NCBI GenBank assembly: GCA_037178975.1
Contig: JASJZH010000005.1
Location: 1,116,001 to 1,180,000, forward strand
Length of the DNA stretch: 64,000 nt
DNA from: Oscheius tipulae
Lineage: Eukaryota; Nematoda; Chromadorea; Rhabditida; Rhabditidae
Direction: 5' to 3'
In this document: piece after piece, positions 42,482-55,012 of the stretch
Numbering within the stretch: position 1 is the first letter of the stretch
Layout of the letters: each line of letters starts with the position of its first letter
The notes under the pieces: model-generated
What the model was told of the DNA's origin: nothing
Databases searched by the model: none
Seen by the model: the letters and a program-made list of their open reading frames with translations, nothing else
Made by a program: the position numbers and the translations under genes

Positions 42482-45400
42482 TTAAAAGGCCGTATTTGAA
42501 ACATATCTCGATAAAACAGACCTGTCAATCATGCCGGAAATCGAACAGCCCAGACAGTAAATATCCGATTCCTTGGTGCTCTCGTCATTATTGCTTACTT
42601 TTGGAGCATCAGAGCTGTTTTTTCTTTCTTCTTCAACCTCATAAAAACGATCAAGAAGGAGAATTTTCAGTTTTTCGTGTTTAGCGCTCAACATCATTCT
42701 GAAATAAAGAATTGTATTGTGTTTATTGTTTAAAATACCTTTTGGGTACCAAAGACCCATGAGTTATTTGGTTGTTGTGAAGAAATAGAAGACCACTAGC
42801 TGCTTGGAGACTCCACGTTAGAACATTCTCCTCGCTTATTACAGTTTTTGGATTCAAAAGATCTATGAGAACTTTTTGGTGCAAAGAGTACTTACGTTTT
42901 TCTAAAGAACCGCCTTCAAAGTACTCCACGAGTAAACCAATGTGATCGTCGTCCGCAACAATAAACCCGTAAAGTCGAGCAACATGCGGGTGTCCTTGCA
43001 CTCTCATGAGCCGCTCGAGCGCATTGTGAACAAAGTCGAAGTTATCAGAAATAGTTGTTGCCACAATAGTTTTTGGAATATTTGGGGCTCTCACAAGCTT
43101 CGAACGGTTTCCAAGGACTTTTCGGATTTTAAGAGACTTTTCTTCAAAGTGACCAAGTTTTGGTTTCTGTTGTATATAAAGTAACCAAACAGACAACATT
43201 AGCTAACCCCAATAATGTCGGCAGCATAAATTGCAGCCCAGTCCTTTTCAAACAAGTTCTCGAGTTCTTTAAACGGTACTAAAGGACTTGTAGCTTGAAT
43301 TGTATCATACATTGTCTTAAAAATGTATTTTTCAGAAACTCTGACAGCAGAGTTACCTTTCTAAACTCTGGCTTCATGAATATTCGACGCAATGTCCGGT
43401 TCTTGTGCAGCACTTTGCAGAAATAGCTCAAAACCTCTTCCTGGGCCGTTCCCTTTTCTCGTTCCTTGTAATACTTGTTTTGTCTTGCAACTAGCGATAA
43501 ACGAACCGTGAACGCTGTGTAGAAAACACCGAAAAAGAAGTACGGATAGTTTCTGATAGTTTGTTGAAACTGCGTAAAGAAATTTCTTGAAGGGGAAACT
43601 GCTCCGTAAATATCTCGAACTTCAAAGAATACTTTGAAGTTCTCTTCTGCTCTGCGTCTTGTTATGATAGACTTCTGGAAGAGTTTCAACTAAATAAAGT
43701 GGAACAAAATTAGAGACTTCTACTGCTTTCTGTTGAAGCGCAGAGAAGATGTTCTTGATTTTCTGTAAAAGAAAAATGATATCTGAATATAAATATTTCT
43801 GACCGCGTAGAAGACGTGCAAAGACGACAAGAGAAGCAAGCTGTTCATTGACGAAATAAAAGCGTCGTGTATGATCTGAATGTGACGGTTGATTACGATG
43901 AAAACATTTTATCATCTTTGTGTATTCATCTGTAAAGAAAAAACGCAGTTGTTGAAAAGCAAGGGCAACAGTTGGCCAAATGACTCCAGAATGAATGACA
44001 TTCCAAAAAACTGTTGGCTGAAAAGCAGAACATAAGACAATTTCTACTCCAATGAAACCCAAATCTGGAAACTCACACGATTTGGTTTGTGCAGATAATC
44101 CTGTAAGATGGAAAAGAACATAAAGCTGTAGTTTTTATGGTACTCCATTGCCCTAAGGATCGAGGCTGTCGCATGAATGTCTCCCTGCTCTAATAGTCCT
44201 GTCAGATATTGTTTCGCATCATTCAGGTCCTAGAAATAGTTTGAAAACTGAGACTTTTTATGTACTATTGGTAAAGGACTCATGTCCGGTCGAGAAAGAA
44301 GAAATGGTCGAACAAGAAAAGCAGAATTCTTCTTCTGTTCCTGGTAAACTGTTTTTATATCCATAATTGGCGCAAGTGGTGAAAAGCGAGAAATTAATGT
44401 ATTATTGATGCTTTTCAGATCAACCAAGTTTTCCCACTTAATTTCAACCCCTCTAGTTTTTCCAATGTCTTGCAAAGCTTCAACGAATATCTAAAAGTAT
44501 TTAAAACAGCTGAAACAAGAGCTTACGTTTTTGTTTGCTTCGATAGTAAGGAACAAATTGGCCTCTATAAATATAGCCGCCATGAATTGATTTATTTTCT
44601 CAGCGAATTCTTCTTTCGACAGCCAAATCTGAAAACAAACACTTGGTGTTTTCACTTTTTCAAACGGACTAGAGACGGCAGAAAGTAGGACAGTTGGAGC
44701 TCTGGGTAACACCCAGCGCCACTCATCAGATGAACTTGCGAAGAAGTCTTATACAATCCTTTCATGCTTGCCAAGAATTTCTCAAACTCCATAAGTGCAA
44801 CCTCGCGGCGAATACACTCTGTCTGAAAGTTGTTAATTGTTGTACAGACCTCTAGTTAACAAGAGTTCGTTCCATAGGATAGAAACTATCATGAATGCCC
44901 CTTCACGATCTTGTCCCGTTCTACAGAGAATAGGCAAGACCGTCTTACAATCCAGCGGTAGAATCGGTCGATTACTGAGTTGTTAGGATAGTAAAAGGCT
45001 CGTTCGATATGTTCAAATACAGGGTGGTTAAATAACTAATTCCGCAATAATAACTCTTTCCTGTGTAAGTTATTACTACGCCATTTTTCCTGTACTGTGG
45101 CATAAGCGTGATTCGCGCATACCGTAATGTTGAAAAGGACAGAAGTTTTCCCAGATTCTTCGTCGTTCTTAAAACCATCGACGTCTGAGAAAATGATCAG
45201 CAAAAGCCTGAATGGCTCTGAAAAGCTCGTTCAAGTTATGACAAACCAGGTGATAAACAAAGCGAAACGTTCTCGCGTAAGGCTGCTTCAAGCCTTGTTA
45301 ATATTGTCTAAACTAAGGTGTGATGCAGTTTTTTCTCAAAATGACCTGAATTCTTTGAAGAAACTGTTTGGAAAAAGTTTTTTCAGCCCAGCATTTTGAA

Positions 45401-46239
45401 TACTTATGAGCCTCTTCACGAGGTATGTATAGTGGTAGTGGCGAAGAGCTTTCCATTTTCTTTAAGTAGGCGGGAGAGAAGTAAAACCGTGTATAGCAAA
45501 ACTCCTTAAGAACGTCAATAAACAAGGAAATGTTTCTCCTTGACATCAAAAAGGTGGGCGTGAACGCAGGAGAACACCTTGTGAGCTGAATCACGTGAAC
45601 AAAAAAAACTTTAATTTACCTCAGCTTCGAACATCGTATAGAATTTCTCCAAAATATCGTCGACAAGCAACTCCTCTTCAAGCGCTATGAGAACAAAAAA
45701 GCTTTTGATTGACGAAGACTTTGCTTTGCAAAAATTTCCCTTATCTATTTCGTAACGCACGTCGTTAAAAAGTTTCTCTATAACATTTTTACAGTGCTCA
45801 ATTGTGACCTAAAGTTTATGATTTTAGAAAAAAGAAATTATTACTTTGAGCAGATAGTTGTTTGGAATGCAATGTACAGTCCAATTTGTAGTCATGACGT
45901 ATGTTTTTGACTCTTGAACACCAAGCTTTACTTGCTTTATAGCAGGTTGTAGTTGTTCAAATTTGAACTTCTCAAGCAGCATAATTAATGTGCCAAGCTG
46001 TGTGCTTGGACTTGTTAGTGACAACACGAAATCCCCTTCTTTCAATCTCTCAGTAAAGGTTTCATAGGTTTGTGTCATAACATACAGTGACAAAGATGGA
46101 GCACTACCATAAGAGCCGATTTTCCTTTAAAGTGAAAGATAGGGAAAGGTGTAACTAAAATCACTTACGCCATATCTAACAGCGGAGGGAAATGTAACAG
46201 ATAGGAGTCCAACACACTGTGGGCCAAACAAGACTCCAT
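42482..46239 (-). CDS. Long protein with pseudokinase domain
   Basis: Start ATG 46239 (MESCLAHSVLDSYLLHFPPL) with a donor near 46171. Many exons of helical, membrane-unrelated sequence follow (for example TQTYETFTERLKEGDFVLSL; GVEIVLCSAFQPTVFWNVIH; KVLHKNRTLRRIFMKPEFRK), then FEKDWAAIYAADIIG and, after an intron, a kinase-like domain: KPKLGHFEEKSL, GHPHVARLYGFIVADDDHIG, LLVEYFEGGSLEK, ITHGSLVP, and KESDIYCLGCSISGM. The glycine loop is absent, the VAIK Lys is Thr (IVATTIS), HRD is HGS and DFG is not present, so this is a pseudokinase. The C-lobe ends at helix F with a stop at 42482. The paralogue at 46.3-51.7 kb has an intact kinase. Exon count between 43.2 and 46.2 kb is not fully resolved. 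Confidence 0.6.
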
Positions 46240-46344
46240 TTTGTCCAAAAAAAGTCTAGAATCGAAAATGGCAAAACATGAAAAAGGTATCATAGGCAAT
46301 TGCAAGCACAATTACAAAAAAAGAAAAGAACATAGTGCGTATTA

Positions 46345-49300
46345 TTAACAGTGACGATCAATTTCTTCGTATAAAACTTCTAGGGTGCTGAAAACATCTT
46401 TCATTGATCTTCGAGCATCTTCATTTTTGCATAGCATTCTGTAAACAAGAAGTGTTTAGAAGTCAAAACCTTCACCTTATCGCTAAATTCCTTAGACTAT
46501 TGGAAATAACAACAGCAGGTTTAAGGATGCTAGATGAGCTCTTACTGGACAGCCATGTTGATTTAATGAACTCTTCTTTTGTTTCCCTAAACATAAATTG
46601 TGGTTAACCGGATGTTTGTTTGTTATAGAATCATGAATCTGTCTGCAGCAAAGCTATTTTCAAATTTACTTTCTGTAAACCATGTGCCACATGGATGCGC
46701 CCATGCTATAAACGTCTATTTTGCTAGTATAGTCGTATCCTTCAACGACTTCAGGAGCTTGATAACCGATTGTTCCAAAGTCCTCGTTTCCATCCAGCGG
46801 CTTCGGCGAAATAGGTACTAAAACTTTCAGATCAGGATGGTTACCACTACCTTTAACGCCATTGACTAATTCAACTGGTTGGTCCAATAGGTTTACCATC
46901 GGTCTGATCTCCCCGAGATCGGCAATCTTTAAGTTATCTCTTTCAGAATTCAACAGCATGCTTAAAAAAGGGTGTAGTTGGATTTGCTAGCATTTACTTG
47001 TGTGGCTTGACATCGCGATGAATGATCTTGTTTGCGTGTAGATACAAAAGACCACTGGTAGCCTGTAAACACCACCAGAGAATCAACTTTTCATCGATGT
47101 TTTTCACAATTTCAATAGCTGAACAGAAATTTGCATACTGTTTAGAATTCGCACCAGGTGGGATTTTAAGAACAAATTGGTTACTGATAACGCAACTAGT
47201 AAGACAAAATGACCTTTTGCAAGACTGCCACCTTCACAGTTTTCCATTAGAATACCGACATGGTCGCCCTGGTCGATGATGAATCCATAAATGTGTACGA
47301 CATGTGGGTGTATTTGCATCTAAATAGAAGAAAAAAAAAGAAGCTGTTTTTTAAAATGTCTTTACCCTCATCAAAACATCGAGTTCATCCCAAATTTCTT
47401 CTATGTTCTTGAAATATTTGGCAGCCACCGCGGTCGGAATATTTGGTGCGCTAACGAGGACGACGTTTCCGTGCCCACCATTGTCAACTTGAGCCATTTG
47501 CTTGAGTTTTGTCTTGTCAAAGTGTCCAATAATGGGTTTCTCAAGCCTTTTGACAAAAATAGTACTCTAACCTTTATGATATCAGCAGCGTAAATTTCTG
47601 GCCAGCTATTTTCAAAAATCGATCTTATCTGGAATGAACTCTCTTGAAAAAAAGTTAAATTTGAAATCTTACTTCAATGATGGGTACTTGCAAGCATGTT
47701 ATTACTATGGAATCGTACAACATCTAAAAAAAACTTTTTACAGAGGTTGCAGTGATTTTCTCACTTTTCTCATCACTGGTTGTCCAAAGAAAAACTTCCG
47801 CAGAGCGCGTACAGTATGAAGAACATCACGAAAACACCGAACTCTTTCGGCAAGATCTTCGATTTCAAAATCATAGGACCACGTCGAATCCTGGAAAAGA
47901 AAAGAATGTCAGCCTTTTAGAAAGTTACGATAAATTGGGCGGTGAAAATGGCGAAAAGTGGGTAGGGAAACTTGTTAGCATAGTAGTGAAATTGTTTGGT
48001 CGCTCCAGGAGCCGAATGCGGATATACTGTGTGCAATTTAAAATAGGCCAAAAAAAAATTTCTCTGCATCACGACGTTCTTCTATCACTTTCTTTATAAA
48101 AAAAAAATAATCAACCTGTTGTAAATTTATACCTCTAGAATTTCCATCTGTTCAGTTGTGAAGTGTTGGCGTAGACACTAAAGAAGCAAGCACGGTGATT
48201 ATATAATTGCCAACTCACGTGATAATGGACGTCTAGAGGTGAGAGTAGTATTATACTGTTGACAGATTGAAGAAAGAAGTGGAAAACTTTCCTAAAAAGG
48301 AGGCTGTCATTATGGGTGGATGCGTGGACGGCCGAACGCGTTTTCAAATCGGGTCCCGCGACGAACTTCACTCAACCAGCCGGCTTTGTCGTCTGGCGAC
48401 GACTTTACTAGTCATCTATTTTCTTTGTCAGAACCGTTTTCTTCCCTCTCACTCCTGTCGTTGGTACCAATAGATTTCGTCGTTCCTTTTCTGAGTTGCT
48501 GTTCAACTCATTTAGTTGGCAACAATTTACAAAAACAACAATGTGCAGCTTTATGTTTTGCTTTTGTTTCGTGGCCACGGAAAAACAAACAGAGTAAATC
48601 ACAGACACCGCGCTTTCATAGTTTAATCCAATTTCTCGCTTTTTGGACAACATAATTTGTTCGCTTCTTTTTCGTGGCAACGGACAAACAGACAAACAAG
48701 GAAACAGTCACCCACAGACACCATCGCGCTTTCAGTTTAAATCACACTTTTTGGTGCTTTAGACGCATTTTCATGACTTCTATGTGTGTTCTATCGACTC
48801 AGCGTCGAAAACTACCCTAGAAACGTCTATTTCGACGCGTTATCTCGTTTTTCTAGTGACTTTCGATGTCAAAGTAGACTTGTCTAGGGCAGTTTTCGAT
48901 ACTGAGTCAATTCAATACACTTAGAAGTTATAAAAATGTCTGTAAAGCCCCGAAAAACGCAAAATATTGATTTTCAGTGAAGTTCGTGGCGGGACCTGAT
49001 TTGAAAACGCGTTCTACCGTGCACCCATGCACCCGGAATGTCAGTGTCCTTTTAAAGTAATGCCTTTGACTGAGTTGGCATCTCAGTCTCAAGTTCCTAC
49101 AAAGTACAATCTGATTCAAGGCTGTGCCGACCCGGGCCTCGGAATGGCCCGGAAGAATTTTTGGGTACTGTACGCAAACGAGGTAACGCTTTTTTCTTGC
49201 GAAAAAAAGAAAACAACTTCAAAGTATACTGCCTTCGTCGCCTGTGAACTGTATCTAACAACAAGTGCAGTCACCATCAGACAGATCCCACTATGGAAAA

Positions 49301-51676
49301 TATTCTGAAACCCTTGGTTAAATGACACAGTACAAGTAAAGTACGGCTATGCCACTCCAGTTGTTCAGAGACTCGAAAAACACATCCATATAGCTTTCGT
49401 CCAAAAGCAGCATCTGCAAAATTGAACTAATTGTTTGAATTGAATCAAATTTTTGCAGAGCGGCGGTTAGGTATTCTTTTGTTTCAGCCGCTGTCTAAAT
49501 TGAAATGTATGATGTTAACGGGACCTCATACTCTTGATAGAACAGGATTTTCAGACAGTCGGATAGTCGTGTGCAAAAGCATGGCAGCCATTCGTTTTTG
49601 CTCTTTGAATATAGTTCTTCTGGGAACTTCCATCACCGTCGATAAAGAATACAGTACATCCAAGTCCATGACTGATTTTGAAGCGGCTAAAGTATCCCAG
49701 TCTATAGTCATATTCCTTTCAAAAAGAATACGGTTCAATTCTGCCAGAAACTCCTGTAAACTAATTGTTGAGCTATCCAAGGTGCTCACTTTTTTCAGTG
49801 AATGCAGCTCAAGGGATATTATAGGCTCAGTCGCAGCAACAAACGCAAACCTTTCTATTAGGAACATCGTTTCCGACAAATTTGCTGTTCTCTAAAAGTG
49901 TCACATCAGCATTTATCGGCATTCGCCATGCCAGGACACGAAGGAAAGTGTCCAGAAAAAAAGTCGGGTATATAGCAGCATGAATCAACAAGTAGTATTT
50001 CTCCTCTGTTGAATCGAGCTTCAAAATTTTAACTAGCTCATTCTCAGCATCACCACGGTTGGTATTCTCAATCTTTAATTGAACTTATTGTGTACACATC
50101 AACTGAGGCTTACCCAAAGAGTTTGAATTGTAGGGCACAAAAGGGTATTCTCGAATATTTCTCTCACGTTCTAATTAATACCCAACTGGTCAGAAATAAA
50201 AGCATCCTTACCGAAAAAGCTTTGCTATGCCAGTTTAAGCATTGATTCACTTTTTGAGCATCAAGTAGTTCGTTGTATAAGTTCTAAGATTGCTATTGGA
50301 CACAAAACATAAAAGAACATACACTCAAAACTTGGAAAAACCGGGGAGTAAACGAGTGCAAAACAGTCGGCACCCTTGAATCGCTTGCTTTGTCAGTTTT
50401 GTTAAACATTTTATGATGTTTCAACATTGTTAGGTCGTGTTCAACTGGAGAAAAATTGTACCGCTCAGCTATGAAAATATCCAGAGCATTTAGCAATGAA
50501 GACAGAAGTTCGCGGGTGATACAAACATCAATTTGAAAGCTGTTGTATACAGCAGTATCTATCTAAACTTAAACATTCAGCAGATGAGACTTGTGGTGGA
50601 GCGGAATGGACAAGTTTTGTTTTGGCACCATAATGTTAAAATATCAAGAGAATCGAAATGAAAACTTGTAGTATCAAAAATTTAATATCCAGATAACAAA
50701 GGAATGAGCAAGGCGACTCACCAGACACTTGAAAGCATTGTATATCATTTGCAAAGTTTGATCCACAAATTCTGATCCGGCCAAAGCAATAAATTTCAAG
50801 TGCTTTTCAAACTCTTGGTATGGCTGTTCCTGAACAAATGAACTTATGGTAAACATTTGAACTTACATTCAAAAGCAACTTATCCAACATGGGCTGTAGG
50901 ATAAGGACCCACGATTCTACTGTAATCTGAAAAATATATGAAAGTGCTTATTTGTTTCAGAAAAACCGAGTAGTTGAGATAATTTACCTTTTTCTCCACG
51001 TCGTTCCACGGAAGCGGTACAGATATTTCGTCAATCGTGTAGACCCAAATGTTTTCTGCTGATTCTCCTTTCGATTGTAACTGTTTCATATATACGATAG
51101 GGTGGGTTTTAATTATAGTTGTAGTCAGATTTGGCTTTTTCAAAAGCTTTTCCATTTGATAGCAGCCCATTGTAGGACTAGAAATCCAGTAGGCGAGCTG
51201 ATTTTTCAGTACTTTAAAAAAAGTTCCATTTGGTGCCTTAAATTCTGTGTCAGTTTTCATCCGACAGAGTGTGATAGCTGGAGGAACTCTCCTAAAAACA
51301 TGAGTCTTTCACTAATTTCCAGTTTCTCACTCAAAAAATAGGTCATCTAGTTCAATATCTAAGTTCTTCAAACTTCAGACACTGCGGAGCATTGTTTGGC
51401 TTTATTGATCAGCTGATAAGAAGCAGATTGTTTACAAGACACGTCGAACGCTCGTTCGGCAAGAAATATATATAAAACTGCAGATGAGTTAAACTCTCTG
51501 TCGGCAGAATCCAAATATTTATTGGCAAAAAAATGTATAGACAAGGCAGAAGTTCCTGCCTTAAGCGCAGTATCCACTACCGGGCTGCTTGTCATCTTCC
51601 ACAGGAATAGTCGCAGTGTGAAGAGAAGAAGGACAGTATGTAGCATCAGATTCCGGCCTGCAACATTTCTTTCCAC
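46345..51676 (-). CDS. Long protein with active-type kinase domain, paralogue of the pseudokinase
   Basis: The 5' part has a hydrophobic segment (MLHTVLLLFTLRLFLWKM, ATG 51646 or 51676), then helical exons shared with the 42-46 kb copy (VPPAITLCRMKTDTEFKAP; DVLHTVRALRKFFFGQPVMR; FENSWPEIYAADIIK). The kinase has a Gly loop GGHGNVVLV, Lys in AVAAKYF, hinge GILMENCEGGSLAKG, HRDVKP near 47.0 kb, IADLGEI, GTIGYQAPEVV, SKIDVYSMGASMW and a last exon ARRSMKDVFSTLEVLYEEID ending at 46347-46345. All catalytic residues are in place, so it could be active. The N-terminal region, roughly 1,000 residues, belongs to no family I know. One large intron holds a foldback element at 48304-49050. Probable signal anchor or signal peptide at the N-terminus. 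Confidence 0.6.
48304..49050. mobile_element. Foldback element inside an intron of the kinase gene
   Basis: Arms of about 65 bp: TCATTATGGGTGGATGCGTG ... GTTTTCAAATCGGGTCCCGC on the left; the complement ends near 49050. Same family as 16192-16628. The core holds two copies of the ACAAAC-type repeat. No transposase. Confidence 0.65.
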
Positions 51677-51692
51677 ACACCGTGTATCAAAA

Positions 51693-52110
51693 ATTCACGC
51701 TCCAGCGTTTCCGGGTCCTCCAGGCTGGCCGGGCTGTCCACCTCCCTTGTTTCCAGCGGGTCCTTCGAGTCCAGAGCCTGGTGCTCCAACAACGGAGCTT
51801 CTTTACCCTTCCTGCTGTCTTGTTCCTTGGGTCCGAGTTCTCCAGCAAGTCTAGGCTCACTTCGTCCAGCATTTCCGGCTGGTCCTTCAAGTCTAGTCTT
51901 TCCGTCTTTTCCAGGAGCTCCAGCTTGACCAGGCTGTCCATCAGAACCAACAGGGCCAGCTGGTCCGTCAGGTTCAGCGGAACCAGGCTCACCTGCAGGA
52001 CACTTGATGCATTCCTTGGAAGCAGCCATATGAAAAGCAGAAGCTCCTACTTCATCAGCATTTCCAGGCTGACCATCCTCTCCCTTATTCCTAGGAGCTC
52101 CGAAGACGAA
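51693..52110 (-). pseudogene. Cuticle-collagen remnant
   Basis: Gly-X-Y sequence in two frames: KGEDGQPGNADEVGAS, then the Cys knot CIKCPAGEPG followed by GPAGPVGSDGQPGQAGAPGK, and after a frameshift GPAGNKGGGQPGQPGGPGNA to a stop at 51693. The Cys pair before the Gly-X-Y run and the total layout are those of nematode cuticular collagens. The N-terminal signal/TM and the first Gly-X-Y block are absent and the frame is broken near 51840, so it is a pseudogene. It stops 17 bp before the kinase gene's first open frame. Confidence 0.75.
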
Positions 52111-52639
52111 GAAGAGCAGTATTTAGAGCGGCCTCTAAACAGTTCTTCGTAGCCTGAATGGGGCAAAACTCTACACACATCATTGTTTTCCACGCGAAGA
52201 ATATTACCAGTAAGTTTAAAGTTCAGTTTAAGGGAAAGAGCGAGGGAGATAAATAAACCAAAACACTTTGAACTGTTAAAAAATAGTGTTATCTGTTCCA
52301 AACAATCATTACTATTTCCAGAAAGGTTATGACGAAGAAAGGCTAGAAAAATCATCTCCGTGATCATGTTCTTCGGACCGTTTCCAGCAGCTCTGGAATC
52401 GCGCGCAGCATATATAACCCCTTGCGGTGAGGCTGCTGCAATCGTACGGGTGCGAGCGCTGTGAGAGACAGAGAGAAGATTTGCATACCAGATGTGCCTA
52501 GCTTGTTATGATATAACTTTTCTCTGTTGGCAGCTCTAGAAATTTCGAAATACTCGGAAGATACTAAAGTCTGTCTGTCGGCATAATTCTCGCTAACGAT
52601 ATCGACGAGAATAAGATTGAACGCTGACTTCGCGTGGTT

Positions 52640-53880
52640 ACTACTTACACAATTTGCAGGTCTGTTTCAAAGTCCCAACTAGCAACCTTCTAAATAAGTC
52701 TTTGAGGAAAGAGAGAGCAAAAAAAGCTACATTTACTAGCTTTTCTTCAATTTTAACCTTATTACTGGATACATTTGTCCATTCTTCAAGAAGCACAAAA
52801 ACTTGAGCATTTACAAATCCAAACTCCGGAATTGGGTCATTATCTTCAAGCAATGGCCTGAAAAAGAAATATATTCGTCTCTGAGGCTATTGTTCTTGAG
52901 ACACGCGTTATGCTATTTTGATGTAAGTTACACGTAATCATCGTAGAGCGAACTCTGAAAAGAACAGACAAATCATTGATATCCGAATCGATAGTGCATT
53001 GTATTTGAGAACTAGCATAAAACATATTGGCGTTTTATTATTTAGGTTTTGCAGTGTAAGTTTTCGCACAAATCTTTCATCCTCGTAAGCTTTAAAACTG
53101 CGTGAACAGGTCAACTCCATGTATCTCCATTAGTCTGTAAAAGTTCGAGGGAAGTTCGTCTGTAACCCCCGGTCAGCAAACTCTAAACAATTCCATTAAG
53201 CCAGGGCTTCATTGCTTCATCGATATCCATATAAAGCAAACCGACACCAAGCTTGAAAGAGCTGTGTTGCTTAATGTGTCACTACCTCAATTCCTTTAAA
53301 AATTCCAAAATCATGTCTCTGCTCTGGAATGGTAGGACAGAGCAATGATGCTGTTGTCTGATGTGCTGTCAGGATGACGAGCCAGCATCTTTCGAGGATA
53401 ATCCAGCAAACGGCTAAATGTTTCTTATAAGTACTCGAATCTAATATACCGCGGAGTCAAACGTTGTGGTTCAAAGTTTACAAGACACGCACAGTAATAA
53501 ACTCCTGTAACCAATTCGACTTCTTCTTCCATGCCTCGAAGTAGATATGAAACAAGGGCTGCCTTTTCTTCATCATTTAAATGTTCCACAGTCATTGGTA
53601 AAATTTTGAACAAGGCAGCCGCTCCCATTTGCAGTACATCCGCGTTGTCTTGATGATCGTACAATACGATGAACGTTACTCTCATTCTTTCCAGTTTTGT
53701 TTCCTGGAAACTATTTTAGAGTTTACAAAGTTGCCTTTCCACTTTGCTGGCCAGCACTAGTTCGGTTGCTGGAAGTTCGATGGCCTCTCTAAGATCATCG
53801 TTCATCGTCACGAGTTCTTCGTCAGTTAAGGAGGTATCATCCGAAACTACATATCTTCACGAAAAAATTGAATAGCGTCA
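52640..53880 (-). pseudogene. Decayed ZYG-11-like ARM region
   Basis: Segments in order: LTDEELVTMNDDLREAIELP, then an ARM pair (NADVLQMGAAALFKIL; NDEEKAALVSYLLRGM), a broken middle (SLELLQTNGDTW then, in another frame, DERFVRKLTLQNLNN), and FVNAQVFVLLEEWTN followed by KIEEKLV. The last block aligns with FFAQLLLEEWTNN...IEKKLVEAN of the 40.7-42.5 kb gene, so it is a paralogue. Stops and frame changes at about 53.73, 53.43 and 53.11 kb disable it, and the LRR and C-terminal exons are missing. Confidence 0.65.
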
Positions 53881-54189
53881 TCTCTTCTTCAGACTGTTCT
53901 GACGGATTTCCGTCATTTATGGGGTAACTGAATCAGTACCTGATTCCTCCTTCCACTAAAAAAGCTTTTGGTCTATGGTTTTGGCATACTTCATTTTTAC
54001 GAGACTAGTACTTCCGGCGAAAGAAGATTGTTGTTTTGGACAGAAGCAGTGACTGTATGAACAGTAAGCGTGTTTAATGAACCATTCATCAAAAGATAAG
54101 AACTGTGTAAGCAGCTGCTTAGGGTTGGACAAGCCACAAAACGAACTACAGGGAGATTGAATCGATTTTAAAATACTTCCAACATAAAA

Positions 54190-54345
54190 TATTTATAGTG
54201 TACAGACATTCATCTAAGCACAGTTCCACTTCTGGACTGTTTATCGCCTTCCACGGGAATAGCAACAGTACGAGGATGGCAACGGCAATATGCAGTTTCG
54301 GAACCAGGACTGATATCAGCTATACGAATCAATTTGGAAAAAAAA
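54190..54345 (-). pseudogene. Remnant first exon of the kinase-family gene
   Basis: Encodes LHIAVAILVLLLFPWKAINS, the counterpart of LHTVLLLFTLRLFLWKMTSS at the start of the 46-51 kb gene, with matching flanks on both sides. No further kinase-family exons follow; ZYG-11-like debris lies downstream instead. It marks a third, deleted copy of the array. Confidence 0.55.
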
Positions 54346-54649
54346 CTCACGCTTCAGCGTTTCGAAGAAGTAGAGATCACCAAAAAGAATGGGGAGCAGA
54401 GCCAGCCCACACCTCTATACTTTGTTGTTTTTCTTCTGCACAAAAGTGGCCTTTTCCTTTTTTTGTGTGGAATAAATTGTCTTTGCAACCAAACCGAACA
54501 AGAAGTAGTAGAATAGTCGAAACGACATTATGTGAGTTGGTGTTGAAATAAACAAATTTATTTGAGAGGGACAAAGAGATAGAAAGACTGAAAGACGGAG
54601 AGACAGAATAGAGTCTGAAGTCTGAAGTTGGAGTGGTGCGCTGCTCTTT

Positions 54650-54880
54650 CTCAAATCTGGCCAGTGTGGAGCACGATGGCTGCTACGATAGGCCCAACGA
54701 GACGAGGAGCAGCTGCGATGAGGCCTTCTGTCTCCAGCTGAGGAGCATGATTGTGGACGAGGAGAACGACTGTCAGGTACACCACTGCGTCTATGAGCAG
54801 AAGTCGGCCGAAGTTGTGAGAGAAGACTCGCTGCCGATTTGAGGAGAGCAGCGAGACGGGAGGTTTCATCTGATATGTAG
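54650..54880 (+). repeat. Duplicated Cys-containing cassette, copy 2
   Basis: Second copy of 11680-11960. Open frame from GCYDRPNETRSSCDEA to EQKSAEVVREDSLPI and TGA. As in copy 1, ankyrin sequence on the minus strand follows to the right (55013-55300). Confidence 0.45.
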
Positions 54881-55012
54881 ATGTTTTGTTCTGTTTTGTT
54901 CAGACAGAGAGATAGACTAGAGTCGAGAGTAAGAAAACATAGACAAAACAATGTATTCAATGACGATATTTATTAAAAGCTCAATTCAAATGTTATTGGG
55001 CGTTTGTTCGTC

